DNA from: Parapedobacter pyrenivorans_A
Lineage (GTDB): Bacteria; Bacteroidota; Bacteroidia; Sphingobacteriales; Sphingobacteriaceae
Reading direction: 5' to 3'
DNA length: 64,000 bases
NCBI RefSeq assembly: GCF_041925275.1
Contig: NZ_JBHEUZ010000009.1
Coordinates: 62,001 to 126,000, forward strand
Below, piece by piece: positions 27,043-36,872 of this stretch. A program made the translations under genes and the position numbers. The notes under the pieces were generated by a model, which saw only the letters and a program-made list of their open reading frames with translations, made no database searches and was not told the DNA's origin. Numbering within the stretch: the stretch's first letter is position 1; every line of letters starts with the position of its first letter.

Positions 27043-28365
27043 TTAAAGGGTTGGAAATACATACGGTTGCCGATAGTCGGGTTTGATCAGTTTATCGGCT
27101 TCTGGGTTGTTGAATGTCTGCTGGACGCTATCATAAGACAATACAGCCCCCGTACGGTACGCAAGGTTACCCAGATGGGCTGTAACGGCGGCGGTATGGC
27201 CTATTTCGATGGAGCATTCCGGTTGTTTCCGGCTTCTGACAGCATCGAGGAAATGACGGACATGCGGCTGGTGGACATTTTGCTGATTCGCTTGCAACGG
27301 GATGGCCGCTGTTAGCGGCTCATTATTTTTCCGCTCGGGCACCAATTCCCACGATTCCCGATTGGCGATGATGGTACCTTTTGTACCGACAAATGAAACC
27401 CCGTAATTCCGATTCCAGGGTCCGGATTCCAGTCCACAGTTATGCTCCCAGCTCAGCAACCAGTCGCCGTAGTTAAACGTCACGTTTAAGGTATCCGGAG
27501 TTTGGATCTCATGGTCCGGAAACCGCAGAATACCGCCCGATGCCACCACGGTTTGCGGAAATTGGCCGGTATCCCCTTTGGCCCACAGGGCCATATCAAG
27601 CAGATGCACGCCCCAATCCGTCGCCAAACCGCCCCCATACGCCCAGTTCATCCGCCAAAATCCATGGAAACGATTGGCGTTGAACGGCCGTTCGGAAGCC
27701 GGACCGAGCCATCGGTCGTAATCCACGCCCGGTGGCGGACTGCTATTGGCCACACGTGGCCTTCCGGCACCGTATTTGAAATTTCCCCAGCAATTGATCC
27801 GCTTCACTTCCCCTACCGTCCCTGATTTGATCAGTTCCATTATTTTCAACCATTCGGCTCCCGAACGCTGCTGCTGCCCTACGGCAACAATCCGTCCGTA
27901 TTTTTTTGCCGCTTGCAGCATGACATCACATTCCGCAATGCTGTTGGCCAGCGGCTTTTCTACATAGATATCTTTTCCCGCTTTGCAGGCGTCCACAAAC
28001 GGCAGGCAATGCCAGTGGTCGGGCGTGGCGATGATGACCACATCGACTTCCTTCAGCTCCATCATCTTGCGGTAATCAACAAAAACAGCCGGCTTTTTCC
28101 CCGATTTTGCTGCGAGCTCATTCGCCCGTTCTTCCAGGATATTGCTATCCACATCGCACAACGCCACACATTCCACTTCGTTGTTCCTAATGAAATCCAT
28201 CAGGTTGGTCCAACCCATCGAACGGCAGCCGATCAAGCCCACCTGAATCTTATCATTGGCGGAAACCCCGGCAGGCGTATCCATGTACGCGTGTACCCGG
28301 GACATCCCCCATGTCAATCCAAGACCGGCCACCGTACTTATTTTACCGAAATCTCTGCGTGTCAT
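27043..28365 (-). CDS. Tat-exported Gfo/Idh/MocA-family oxidoreductase
   Basis: A 440-residue NAD(P)-dependent dehydrogenase. It begins MTRRDFGKISTVAGLG, a twin-arginine signal, so it should be exported folded with its cofactor, as known for glucose-fructose oxidoreductase. The Rossmann motif is VGLIGCRSMGWTN; the catalytic-lysine motif is EKPLANS; the C-terminal domain has the family GGLATDWGVHLLD segment. With the adjacent DUF1080 protein it suggests periplasmic oxidation of a sugar at C3 followed by glycoside cleavage. Which glycoside is unknown. It sits in the middle of PUL1. Confidence 0.9.
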   Translation of the reverse strand: MTRRDFGKISTVAGLGLTWGMSRVHAYMDTPAGVSANDKIQVGLIGCRSMGWTNLMDFIRNNEVECVALCDVDSNILEERANELAAKSGKKPAVFVDYRKMMELKEVDVVIIATPDHWHCLPFVDACKAGKDIYVEKPLANSIAECDVMLQAAKKYGRIVAVGQQQRSGAEWLKIMELIKSGTVGEVKRINCWGNFKYGAGRPRVANSSPPPGVDYDRWLGPASERPFNANRFHGFWRMNWAYGGGLATDWGVHLLDMALWAKGDTGQFPQTVVASGGILRFPDHEIQTPDTLNVTFNYGDWLLSWEHNCGLESGPWNRNYGVSFVGTKGTIIANRESWELVPERKNNEPLTAAIPLQANQQNVHQPHVRHFLDAVRSRKQPECSIEIGHTAAVTAHLGNLAYRTGAVLSYDSVQQTFNNPEADKLIKPDYRQPYVFPTL

Positions 28366-28394
28366 CGTTCCATTTTATTTAGTATTGAGTGTCT

Positions 28395-29837
28395 TCACCA
28401 CTCGAAAGGCACCGTTTCTGTTTCATCCAGTGGTGGATAGTTATACCGTTTTACGTATTCGAGCCCCGGTCGGAATTCATCACCGGTTGCCGCCAATCGT
28501 GCTTGCAATAGCCGGTCGAACGATGTTGCCAATGCCTGATAATTCGGATCTTCCAACAGGTTGTGCTGTTGATAGGGATCGGTCTGGTTGTCGAAAAACA
28601 GCCAGGGACCTTCCAGATCGCGCACATAGGTATAGTGGGTGGTCCGGATTCCGCGGAACTCCCGGCCTCCTCGGTCGCGCGACCACTGCCCATAAGGCTG
28701 TACACAAGTGATGAGTTTCACCGTATCGGGGGCCAACGTTGTCTTCCCCAACAGATAAGCTGAATAATCGTGTCCATCCACCGGTTCGGGAATATCGAGG
28801 TCACACAGCCCCAGCAATGTAGGCATCACGTCCGAAACGCCAATCGGTGCCTCCCGGCTACCCGCTCCCACGCCGTTAGCATCGGGCAATTTAAAGATCA
28901 TCGGAATCCGGATCGACTCGTCATAAGGCTGTTGTTTATTCGCTTCGCCATGGGACCCTAGCAGGTCGCCATGATCCGAAAGGAAAAGCACCAGGGTATT
29001 GCTATCCAGTCCGCCGTCCTTGAGATACGTCATCAGCTTGCCGATCTGGCTATCCATCGCCGTGCAATGCGCATAGTAGCCTGCATGCCACCGCCTTGCC
29101 TGATCCTGCCGGGATTCGGGTACATTGGGACGCAGTTGGATATCCTGCGCGCTATATAACCGCTTGTACTCCTCCGGGGCCGTATGGTAGGGATCATGCG
29201 GTGGGCCCCATGAAAGAAACAGGAAGAAAGGTTGTTCTTCTCCCGTGCGACCATCCATATACCGGATGGCATCGTCCGTCTGAGCGAACACATCATATCC
29301 CTCCCAGAGCAGCGTATCGGGCGCGTCTGCGTAATACAACGAATGGTTGTAATCGTGGGTGCATTCGAGTACCTTCCAGTAATCGAAGCCCTGCCGCCTG
29401 CCACCCGGTGGGATGAATGCGCTCCGTCCGCTGCCGTCGATGTGCCATTTGCCGATGCAGGCCGTGGCGTATCCCGCGTTGCGGAAAACTTCCGCTATCG
29501 AAACCGCATTCGTGTCAAGCTGCACGTCATTCATAAATACCCCATTGCGCAGGGGAAGCTGCCCGGTTATAAACGAAGCACGTGAAGGCGTGCAAACCGG
29601 GATTTCGGCGACTGCGTTCGTAAAGTCAATGCCTTGCGTTGCCAACGCATCAAGATAAGGGGTCTGCACGTTCGGGTCGCCGTGGTGGCCAATGGCTTGG
29701 GTGCGCCATTGGTCGGCCATCACCACCAACACGTTCGGACGTCGGGATTGGTCAGACTTTTGCTGTGCACAAGCTGTTAACGTACATGCCATAAACCCGC
29801 ATGCTATTAGCTGTGTACTGATGTTTTTTACTTGCAT
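28395..29837 (-). CDS. Lipoprotein S1-family sulfatase (CTPSR)
   Basis: A 480-residue sulfatase. The start at 29837 gives MQVKNISTQLIACGF with a lipobox near TLTAC, so it is probably lipid-anchored, unlike the other PUL1 sulfatases. The metal-binding start is PNVLVVMADQWR; the catalytic motif is C82-T-P-S-R followed by ASFITGQ. GKWHIDG and FLSDHGD are also present. The DQWR variant and the HGDLLGSHGE segment place it in a choline-sulfatase/iduronate-sulfatase-like branch. The longer frame to 29903 overlaps the upstream sulfatase and was not used. Confidence 0.9.
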   Translation of the reverse strand: MQVKNISTQLIACGFMACTLTACAQQKSDQSRRPNVLVVMADQWRTQAIGHHGDPNVQTPYLDALATQGIDFTNAVAEIPVCTPSRASFITGQLPLRNGVFMNDVQLDTNAVSIAEVFRNAGYATACIGKWHIDGSGRSAFIPPGGRRQGFDYWKVLECTHDYNHSLYYADAPDTLLWEGYDVFAQTDDAIRYMDGRTGEEQPFFLFLSWGPPHDPYHTAPEEYKRLYSAQDIQLRPNVPESRQDQARRWHAGYYAHCTAMDSQIGKLMTYLKDGGLDSNTLVLFLSDHGDLLGSHGEANKQQPYDESIRIPMIFKLPDANGVGAGSREAPIGVSDVMPTLLGLCDLDIPEPVDGHDYSAYLLGKTTLAPDTVKLITCVQPYGQWSRDRGGREFRGIRTTHYTYVRDLEGPWLFFDNQTDPYQQHNLLEDPNYQALATSFDRLLQARLAATGDEFRPGLEYVKRYNYPPLDETETVPFEW

Positions 29838-29856
29838 GTTCCTAAAATTATTTCTT

Positions 29857-31308
29857 TCAAAAAGGTCCTTTGTTATGATTACGGGTCGCATCGCGGGATG
29901 CACCGGGCATCTCGCCTTTCACTTTCCTGAATTTTCCATCGGGTTTCGCAATGCGGTGCGTCAGTACCTCCGGTTCCGTATCGCCCGTTTCGCGCTGCCA
30001 CCGGTGGAGGATGTCCCGCAACCGGTCAATCTGATGCGCATACGTCGGGTTGCCGATCTCGTTGCGTACCTGCACACTGTCGGTCGCCATCACATAGAAC
30101 TCCTCCCTCGGCCGCGGCTTTAAAAACGGCTCCCGTTGCAGTTCGGTTAACTTTCCGCTGCCCACTAATCGCTCCAGCGACCGGTAGGAAGGGGTATTCC
30201 GCACATCCAGCGAGCCGCCGTTATCCATTTGCGGCCGACCGTTGTACACATATAAGTAATCTTTTGTCCGCACTGCCCGCTCGTATGCCTCGAAATCATG
30301 CCAGTTGTGTTCGGAGAATACATAGTTCCGAAAAGACGAGGAAGGCTTTTTCAGCACCGAAACGAAGCTCCGCCCCTGCATATCCGGCGTGGGGGTTACC
30401 CCAGCGATATCCAGTAGGGTTGGACCGACATCCACCCCGCTGCACAGCGCTTCGGTAACGCCGGACTGCTCCACTTGTTCCGGCCAATATACCACAAAAG
30501 GCACCTTCAATCCCCTGTCCTGCAAGCGGGTCTTGCCGCCGGGGAAGGGTCGTCCGTTGTCAGCCATGAAGATGATCACCGTATTGTCCAGTATCTTCTT
30601 TTTCCGGAGACTTTGCACAATCTTCCCCACGTAGCTGTCCAATCGGCCGATCTCGTTGTAATAGGACGCCAAATCGCCGCGCGTTTCGCCATCGTCCCAC
30701 AATGTCGCCGGAACCTCCACATCTTGTTCCGGGTCGTGAAGCACATGGAATTGGCTATCTGCCGACCACGGGCGGTGCGCATCGATAGCGGCCAGCCAAA
30801 GGAAAAAGGGTTTGCCGCTGGCATGCGCGGTGTCCAGCACATCCATCCATTGTTTTTCGCCTCCCTCACCGTTGCGTTTCCGGCCAACCTCCATCCGGTC
30901 ATACGCCCGGGCCGTCTCCGGCCCCTCGTGCCATTTGCCGGCAAGTGCCGTATAATACCCTGCTTTCTGCAAAAGCTCAGGGAAAAAAGTCAGGTGTGCG
31001 GGTAGTGGTTCGTGCAATTCGGCCGCACCCGTATTGTGCGGGTACCGACCTGTAAGCAAACTTGTCCGGCTCGGACTACAGGAACTGGAAGTAACGTACA
31101 TGTTGTTGAAACGGATCCCCGTTTCCGACAACCGGTCGATGTTGGGGGTACGCACTTTTCCGTTGCCGTAGCACCCGATGTCGTCGTAGCTGATGTCGTC
31201 GCCGATCACCAGAATAATGTTGGGCGGATTCGTTTTAGTCTGCGCAACGACAGGGCCTGATACCGCCAACGGCACCACCAAAAACAGGAAATTGATCAGT
31301 CGATTCAT
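29857..31308 (-). CDS. Exported S1-family sulfatase (CSPSR), heparan-sulfamidase-like branch
   Basis: A 483-residue sulfatase with signal peptide (ending GPVVAQ). Metal-binding block: PNIILVIGDDISYDDIG; catalytic motif C77-S-P-S-R followed by TSLLTGRYPHN; GKWHEGP and FMADNGRPFPG complete the site. The TGRYPHNTGAAELH and SEHNWHDFEAY segments resemble SGSH-like sulfatases. A strikingly similar protein is encoded at 53157-54611 in PUL2, including the last 20 residues, so the two genes are recent paralogues or were exchanged. I used ATG 31308; the frame to 31332 lacks signal features. Confidence 0.92.
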   Translation of the reverse strand: MNRLINFLFLVVPLAVSGPVVAQTKTNPPNIILVIGDDISYDDIGCYGNGKVRTPNIDRLSETGIRFNNMYVTSSSCSPSRTSLLTGRYPHNTGAAELHEPLPAHLTFFPELLQKAGYYTALAGKWHEGPETARAYDRMEVGRKRNGEGGEKQWMDVLDTAHASGKPFFLWLAAIDAHRPWSADSQFHVLHDPEQDVEVPATLWDDGETRGDLASYYNEIGRLDSYVGKIVQSLRKKKILDNTVIIFMADNGRPFPGGKTRLQDRGLKVPFVVYWPEQVEQSGVTEALCSGVDVGPTLLDIAGVTPTPDMQGRSFVSVLKKPSSSFRNYVFSEHNWHDFEAYERAVRTKDYLYVYNGRPQMDNGGSLDVRNTPSYRSLERLVGSGKLTELQREPFLKPRPREEFYVMATDSVQVRNEIGNPTYAHQIDRLRDILHRWQRETGDTEPEVLTHRIAKPDGKFRKVKGEMPGASRDATRNHNKGPF

Positions 31309-31335
31309 ATTTTTCGCTTTTTGGACATCCAATCG

Positions 31336-33282
31336 TCATCTCGCTTTCGGGAAAGACACCCGGCGTAGCACCGTGTTACCCATGGGCACCAAGGAAACCT
31401 TGATATCCTTTCCTTCGATATTTCGCAATCTCGTCTGTATGCTGACCACAGGATCGTCGAAAGGGAATTTACCTTGGATCAAGCGGTCATTAGCGACCAA
31501 CTCATACACCGGTTTTTCCGGCAACTGGTAATCCCAGCCGGTGGAGTCCGTACAAACCACGTCCCACTTGTAAAAACCGCTCGTATTGTATGCTCTCAGT
31601 GGGCGCCGCGCATACGGAAACGCGAGCGCAAATACCAGTGGGCCACGCTGAATAACGTACTGCTCACCACCTGTCGAATCCACGTCTGCATATTCTTCAA
31701 TTTCAAAATCAAATCCGACACGGACGCGATCGCCCGTTTTCCATACCCTGGTCAACGAAACCGTACTACCCGTCGAATCCATCTTCGCGTCGGAAATACC
31801 ACCGATATCCACGTGTTGAACGCCAAAGGGTTTTCGGAACGTAAAGGTAAACGATGCAGGTTCACTTACCGTAAAAACAAAATCAATTTCATCACTGAAC
31901 GGATAGGACGTCCGTTCATCTACCGTAACAGCTACCCCTTTCAGGTTGGTCGTATACGAGGACGGGCCGAACAGTACAGCGGCAATTCCCGATTCGTCGG
32001 ACTTATCCATCCACATGCCTTCCACGTAGTAAGGCATTAATCGGCCAGAATTGAGCGCACAGCAGGCCGCAGCTTGGTGGTTGCAATCATAGGCATATCT
32101 ATTGAGGTATTTTTCCGGATCGATCGTCAGGCGGTTATCCGTGGTAAGGTAACTCACTCCACTCATATCTGCAAACCTCGCCCCTTGGGCTGCGTTGAAC
32201 ACCGCGCGTTCGGTGCGGTCCGCATGCCGGAGGTCTCCCGTAAAGCTGATGATCCGGTTAAAGGGGCTGATCATTTCCGTAATGCCGCAGTATTCATACG
32301 CCTCATTGGCCGTCCCTTTGCGTTTGCTGACATTTTCATCGGCGCGCAGTGCTCCGCTTGGTGTAGTCGAATAATTCAGTTTGAACATGGCGTTCTGCGC
32401 ATAACGTTTGTATTCCGGGCTTTGATACAATCTGTCCATCCAAAACGGAATAAAGAATCCCTCGGCAACATGGGCGCCGTGATCACCGAAATACAACTGC
32501 CGTTTTCCAAGTCTTTTGGGTGCCAGATCGTTGATGTTCGTATTCGCACGATCCAAGTCGTCGTACAGCTTTTGGGCAAACTCCGCATACGTCGTCTTGC
32601 CGGTCGTCCGCGCCAGCCATTCCAGCACTTCCACAAACCCCACACCGTGGCCCGTTCCTCCATCACGGCCATAGGCAAACGGGTTTTTTTCCCGGTATGC
32701 ATCCATTGTCAACTGCACGGCTTTCTCCACACCTTCCAATACGCGTTCCTCGCCGGTAAATTCATAGTAGGCTGCGAGTGCCATCAGCATCCGGCTCTGT
32801 GTCCAAAGCTCCCCGTTCGCTCCGGTGAAGTTATAACGCGTATTGGGTTCATTTCCGGAGGCGTAGATGCCGATGTAACCTGTTGCATCTACGTGCGTTA
32901 CGATATCGTCGACCCACCGCTTGGCGCTGTCGATGTACCGCTGGTTCCCGGTCAGGTAGGCCATCCGGACAATCGCATCTTTCCAGTACCCTTCGTGCTC
33001 GCCGCTCCACCAGTCCATGCGGTTGTCATAACGCCGCCCGGCAAATCGGTTCTGGGCAACAAACAGGTTATACGCCACGGTATTGTTAATCTGGTCGAAC
33101 TGCCCGATCAATCCATGCGCCAGATCCCTTTCCATCTGGTTCTTGATCCATCCCGCTGGTTTGATTGCCCCTGCTTTGGCAATCCGATACACATACGTCT
33201 GCCCCTGCTGGGCGCTAAGACTAAAGACGGAAATGAGCAGCATCAACAAAACTGCACCTTTCCGGTTTACTATTTTCTTCAT
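31336..33282 (-). CDS. Exported GH127-like (DUF1680/COG3533) glycoside hydrolase
   Basis: A 648-residue protein with a signal peptide (ending FSLSAQ). It has the (alpha/alpha)6 layout of the beta-L-arabinofuranosidase superfamily: PAGWIKNQMERDLAHGLIG near the start, an EYCGITEM segment, and the paired-cysteine block CCALNSGRLMPYYVEGMW. In GH127/GH146 those Glu and Cys residues bind zinc and catalyse retaining hydrolysis. Activity on an arabinofuranosyl or related sugar is family inference; many members are uncharacterised. It sits in PUL1 between two sulfatases. Confidence 0.75.
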   Translation of the reverse strand: MKKIVNRKGAVLLMLLISVFSLSAQQGQTYVYRIAKAGAIKPAGWIKNQMERDLAHGLIGQFDQINNTVAYNLFVAQNRFAGRRYDNRMDWWSGEHEGYWKDAIVRMAYLTGNQRYIDSAKRWVDDIVTHVDATGYIGIYASGNEPNTRYNFTGANGELWTQSRMLMALAAYYEFTGEERVLEGVEKAVQLTMDAYREKNPFAYGRDGGTGHGVGFVEVLEWLARTTGKTTYAEFAQKLYDDLDRANTNINDLAPKRLGKRQLYFGDHGAHVAEGFFIPFWMDRLYQSPEYKRYAQNAMFKLNYSTTPSGALRADENVSKRKGTANEAYEYCGITEMISPFNRIISFTGDLRHADRTERAVFNAAQGARFADMSGVSYLTTDNRLTIDPEKYLNRYAYDCNHQAAACCALNSGRLMPYYVEGMWMDKSDESGIAAVLFGPSSYTTNLKGVAVTVDERTSYPFSDEIDFVFTVSEPASFTFTFRKPFGVQHVDIGGISDAKMDSTGSTVSLTRVWKTGDRVRVGFDFEIEEYADVDSTGGEQYVIQRGPLVFALAFPYARRPLRAYNTSGFYKWDVVCTDSTGWDYQLPEKPVYELVANDRLIQGKFPFDDPVVSIQTRLRNIEGKDIKVSLVPMGNTVLRRVSFPKAR

Positions 33283-33321
33283 CGTTTAAAATATGATCGT
33301 TTTCAATTCATCCATGCGTCA

Positions 33322-34719
33322 TCACTTCGCCGCTTCTTTCAATTCAACAAGCCGTTCACGCAATACATCCAACTCACGCCGGTATTTCCTCCGATCTATG
33401 AGGTTAGTTGTCTCCCGTGGATCACGGTTGATATCGAAGAGCTCTTCATACCCGTGCTCCATAAAGTTCATGTACTTAAAGCGCCTGGAAACCACCCCTT
33501 CCACCTGCGGGATTTTCGGCGATCCCATGAAATAATGCTGATAGAAAAAATCATCCCGGTCCGGAACAGCTCCTTCCAACACCCCCAACAAGTTGTGTCC
33601 CTGCAGGGTACCGGGCGGATCCAGGCCAGCCAATGCCAATATGGTCGGCGCGACGTCGATATTGAGGGCCATGACCTCTGGCTTGCTTCCCCTCAGGTCG
33701 GAAGGCAATCCCGCGTAATCGATCAACAGCGGTATGCGAATCGACTCTTCATAACCATACCATTTGCCCTCCAGACCATGTTCGCCCAGCAGCATACCGT
33801 TGTCTCCCAAAAACACAATGGCCGTCTGGTCTGCAATGCCCAATTGGCGGAGCGTGGCCACCATGCTCCCGATGACCTCGTCGACACCGGTGATTAGCCG
33901 ATAGTAATTCTTGACATTTTCCTGGAACAATGCGGGTGTACCCAGTAGTCCTTCCCATCGCTTACGGCCGATATTGGCTTCAGACCGGAGAAATGGAGGC
34001 AGGCGTTCAACATATTTATTGGAGGCGGTGCGGGGCACCGGCATGACCTCCTCCCGGTAGCCCTGTTTATACCGGTCCTGTACCACGTAGGTCGGCGGAT
34101 CTCCATCCAGTTCATGGGGGGCTTTGAAGCTCACCGACAAACAGAAAGGCCCGCTGGTACCGTATTGGCCCAGGAATTTCCGGATAGCACGCCCGATGGT
34201 ATCCGTATCGTGGATTTCTTTTCCATTGGCATCCAGGGTGACATAAGGAGGCTGCCGATCGTTCCCCTCCGGTTCGGTGCTCATCCAATAGTCAAAATAT
34301 TCCGCCGGCGGGCTATTACCCACGCCAAATTTACCGATAAAGGCGGTGGTATAGCCCGCCGCCTTCAATAGCATGGGGTAGGTCTGTGAAAATGCTTCCG
34401 GGGAGAAATTTTTGACGAAATTGTTGATGCCATGCCGGGACAAGTACTGGCCGGTCAAAATGCTTGCCCGGCTTACCGCGCAGATGGAGGTTGTAACATA
34501 TGCATTCCGGAAATTTATTCCCCTGTTTGCCAGACTGTCCAAATGAGGCGTTTTAACGATTGGGTTCCCAGCGACCCCTAACGCATCCCAACGGTGGTCG
34601 TCAGTTACGACCACAATGATGTTGGGCCGTCCGGATACCGGCTTCTGAGCGTATAAGCCTGTTACAGATCCCAGTCCCCACAAGGCCACAATGGCGTAAC
34701 ATCTTACTTTTTCTATCAT
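33322..34719 (-). CDS. Exported S1-family sulfatase with CAVSR motif
   Basis: A 465-residue sulfatase with signal peptide (ending GLYAQ). Metal-binding block: PNIIVVVTDDHRWDALG. The catalytic motif is C80-A-V-S-R followed by ASILTGQYLSRHGIN; valine replaces the usual proline or alanine at the third position. GKFGVGN (for GKWH) and FLGDNGMLLGEHGLEGK follow. The pattern is found in a branch of Bacteroidota sulfatases as I recall, so it is probably active, but formylglycine conversion needs checking. It lies just downstream of the GH78-like gene in PUL1. Confidence 0.87.
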   Translation of the reverse strand: MIEKVRCYAIVALWGLGSVTGLYAQKPVSGRPNIIVVVTDDHRWDALGVAGNPIVKTPHLDSLANRGINFRNAYVTTSICAVSRASILTGQYLSRHGINNFVKNFSPEAFSQTYPMLLKAAGYTTAFIGKFGVGNSPPAEYFDYWMSTEPEGNDRQPPYVTLDANGKEIHDTDTIGRAIRKFLGQYGTSGPFCLSVSFKAPHELDGDPPTYVVQDRYKQGYREEVMPVPRTASNKYVERLPPFLRSEANIGRKRWEGLLGTPALFQENVKNYYRLITGVDEVIGSMVATLRQLGIADQTAIVFLGDNGMLLGEHGLEGKWYGYEESIRIPLLIDYAGLPSDLRGSKPEVMALNIDVAPTILALAGLDPPGTLQGHNLLGVLEGAVPDRDDFFYQHYFMGSPKIPQVEGVVSRRFKYMNFMEHGYEELFDINRDPRETTNLIDRRKYRRELDVLRERLVELKEAAK

Positions 34720-34720
34720 T

Positions 34721-36871
34721 TTATTTTTCGTTTGACCAATACCTCACCGTATATTCCGCTACCGACGGCTCAAGCTGGATGGCGTACCAGTTATTACCCA
34801 AAGATTTAACAACCGCATTGCCTGTATCTACCTTCGGCATCTTACGGCTTTGCAACTTCAACGTACCCCGTCCTGTTCCCGGATTTACCCGTACGTTCTG
34901 CCGATCCATAAATACACCAATGGAACCGGAAGGTGTGGGTACCTTTCCGTCGATCCAATCCAATCCACCGAGCGACGGCGTAATTTCATACGTTTTATAT
35001 CCCGGCGATAGTGGCCTCACCCCCAACAGGTATTTACCAAATAGGTAAACCGGGTTTGCGCCCCAGGCATGGCATAAACTCTTACCAAACGGTCTGCCAT
35101 ACATGGCATACCGTTCTTTTCCTTGTTCATTCGGGTCAAAGGTTTCCCAGAACGTGGTAGCTCCGGCTTCCAACATACCGCCCCAATAGTCTCTGACGTA
35201 GTTGACCGCCGCCGCCTTTTCCCCGATTTCGCACAGCGCCGCCAACTCATAAAACTTCATGTATGGTGTGGTAATGGCCTGCACCGAATCATTCAGGATC
35301 ACATGCTCCTTGATCTGCTGTTTCTTTTCCGGCGAGACATAATCAAACAGCACCGCAAACAGGTTGGCATACCGCGTCACATCGGTCGATAAGCGTCCGT
35401 TTTCCCTGGTGTGGACGAAAGCATGCTTTCGTTCGTCCCAAAATACGGCTTCGATTTTTTTCTTCAGCGAAACCGCAGTTTCGCGGTAGGCCGCTGCGGC
35501 CTCCTCGTCGCCAGCCAGCCCGGCACAATAGGCGGTAGCCTCCAGGCTCTTGGCCAGCAGCAGCTGTTCAAAGCTGATGGCACCTTTTTTATCCATTTCA
35601 GCCCAGTCGATAAACACCCAGTCGCCACGCAGCCCTTCCACAAAGCCTTCCGTATTCCTCCGCTCCAGGCAAAACTGCAACAACGTTTTCATCCGGGGGT
35701 ACACCTGTTTGACAAAACTCGTATCGCCGGTATATAGATAATGATCATATATGCCAATCAGCCAATAAAACGAATAATCCAGAATCGTATTGATATGGGT
35801 CTCCACCGGATCGTGTCCCCGGAGCGCGTAGATGGTCCGTTTATTTACCGCTTCGTCAAAGAACGTGTAAAAGTTCATTAAGTAGCTCTGGTAGGCGTCT
35901 CCAGACCATATCCAGTGATCCCGCTTGATCCCGTCGATCAGAAATGCGCGGGTATTGAGGTGGAGCGTGTATAACGAAACGTCATAAATCCGGTTTAACA
36001 ACGTGTCGGAGCATGAAAAACCACCCCTATTTTCCACCGGAAGGAATTCATAAAGTGCCTTCACACTTGGCAGGGGAACATCGCGATCCGCTACGATATA
36101 TACATAACGAAATGCGCGGGCAGCCAATGTATCGGTCTGAGGGGCGCCCTCCCTTACGGCCACCCGGTCATACGTTTCAGCCAGCTTTTCGGCTAATGCT
36201 TCCTGCTTGGTTTCGCCATAGTACACGTGAAGGTTGCCACGCCCTTGCAGCCGCTCCAAAATAACCTTCCCGTAAGTTTCCTTCTCGAAATCGAGGAGAA
36301 GCCGCCGATCATCCTGTTCCAGCACCCGATAGTCCATCGGGGTGTAGTGGAGACTGAAATGCGAGGGAGGTGATTCCGGATCGGCAAACTGTCCAGCCTC
36401 CGCCTTTTCAAACCGTTGGTTTTGGTTGGTCACCTGCCAGGTTTCATCAGTAAACACCCGGTCGCCCCGTACCAGTAGCGCCGGTAATGCCCCGTGGTTT
36501 TCCACCAGGATACGGAGCTGATGTTTACCGGCAGGCAGCCGGATATTCATGGGATCAAAATCGGAAATGATCTGTTGATCCACACGGATTTGGAAGTTTC
36601 CTTCCGCAAACACTTTGATAGCGGTAGGCGACTTGATATCGTATACCTTTTGGAACCGCACCAGCCCGTAAGGAGCGTCAACGCGCCAGAATGGAGGATA
36701 AGGTTGCCCGCGCTCCTGCCTAAGTCCCGAGGTTTGCGTATGCAACCAAATCGCAAAATCCCCGGGATACCATATCCATTTTCCGTTGTTCGTTTCCTGC
36801 GCTTGTGCAAGACCGCTGCAAAGAATAAGCCACCATAAAACAAACACCCGATTCTTCGTCAGCAATAACAT
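34721..36871 (-). CDS. Exported GH78-like alpha-L-rhamnosidase family protein
   Basis: A 716-residue protein with a signal peptide (MLLLTKNRVFVLWWLILCSG start). N-terminal beta-sandwich modules reach about residue 300, followed by a six-hairpin catalytic domain beginning near DGIKRDHWIWSGDAYQS, the equivalent of the GH78 acidic cluster, and a C-terminal beta domain with SLCHAWGANPVYLF at the junction. Alpha-L-rhamnosidases have this exact order. I used ATG 36871, directly after the SusD stop; 36898 would overlap SusD. It is the first enzyme gene after susCD in PUL1 and suggests a rhamnose-containing substrate. Confidence 0.8.
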   Translation of the reverse strand: MLLLTKNRVFVLWWLILCSGLAQAQETNNGKWIWYPGDFAIWLHTQTSGLRQERGQPYPPFWRVDAPYGLVRFQKVYDIKSPTAIKVFAEGNFQIRVDQQIISDFDPMNIRLPAGKHQLRILVENHGALPALLVRGDRVFTDETWQVTNQNQRFEKAEAGQFADPESPPSHFSLHYTPMDYRVLEQDDRRLLLDFEKETYGKVILERLQGRGNLHVYYGETKQEALAEKLAETYDRVAVREGAPQTDTLAARAFRYVYIVADRDVPLPSVKALYEFLPVENRGGFSCSDTLLNRIYDVSLYTLHLNTRAFLIDGIKRDHWIWSGDAYQSYLMNFYTFFDEAVNKRTIYALRGHDPVETHINTILDYSFYWLIGIYDHYLYTGDTSFVKQVYPRMKTLLQFCLERRNTEGFVEGLRGDWVFIDWAEMDKKGAISFEQLLLAKSLEATAYCAGLAGDEEAAAAYRETAVSLKKKIEAVFWDERKHAFVHTRENGRLSTDVTRYANLFAVLFDYVSPEKKQQIKEHVILNDSVQAITTPYMKFYELAALCEIGEKAAAVNYVRDYWGGMLEAGATTFWETFDPNEQGKERYAMYGRPFGKSLCHAWGANPVYLFGKYLLGVRPLSPGYKTYEITPSLGGLDWIDGKVPTPSGSIGVFMDRQNVRVNPGTGRGTLKLQSRKMPKVDTGNAVVKSLGNNWYAIQLEPSVAEYTVRYWSNEK

Positions 36872-36872
36872 G

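Noticed and set aside
26203..27315. 370-codon plus-strand frame
   Set aside because: Antisense to the DUF1080 and Gfo/Idh/MocA genes, both strongly supported; arises from codon bias at moderately high GC.
32074..33897. 607-codon plus-strand frame
   Set aside because: It runs antisense across the GH127-like and a sulfatase gene, both with clear motifs; its translation has no recognisable domain.
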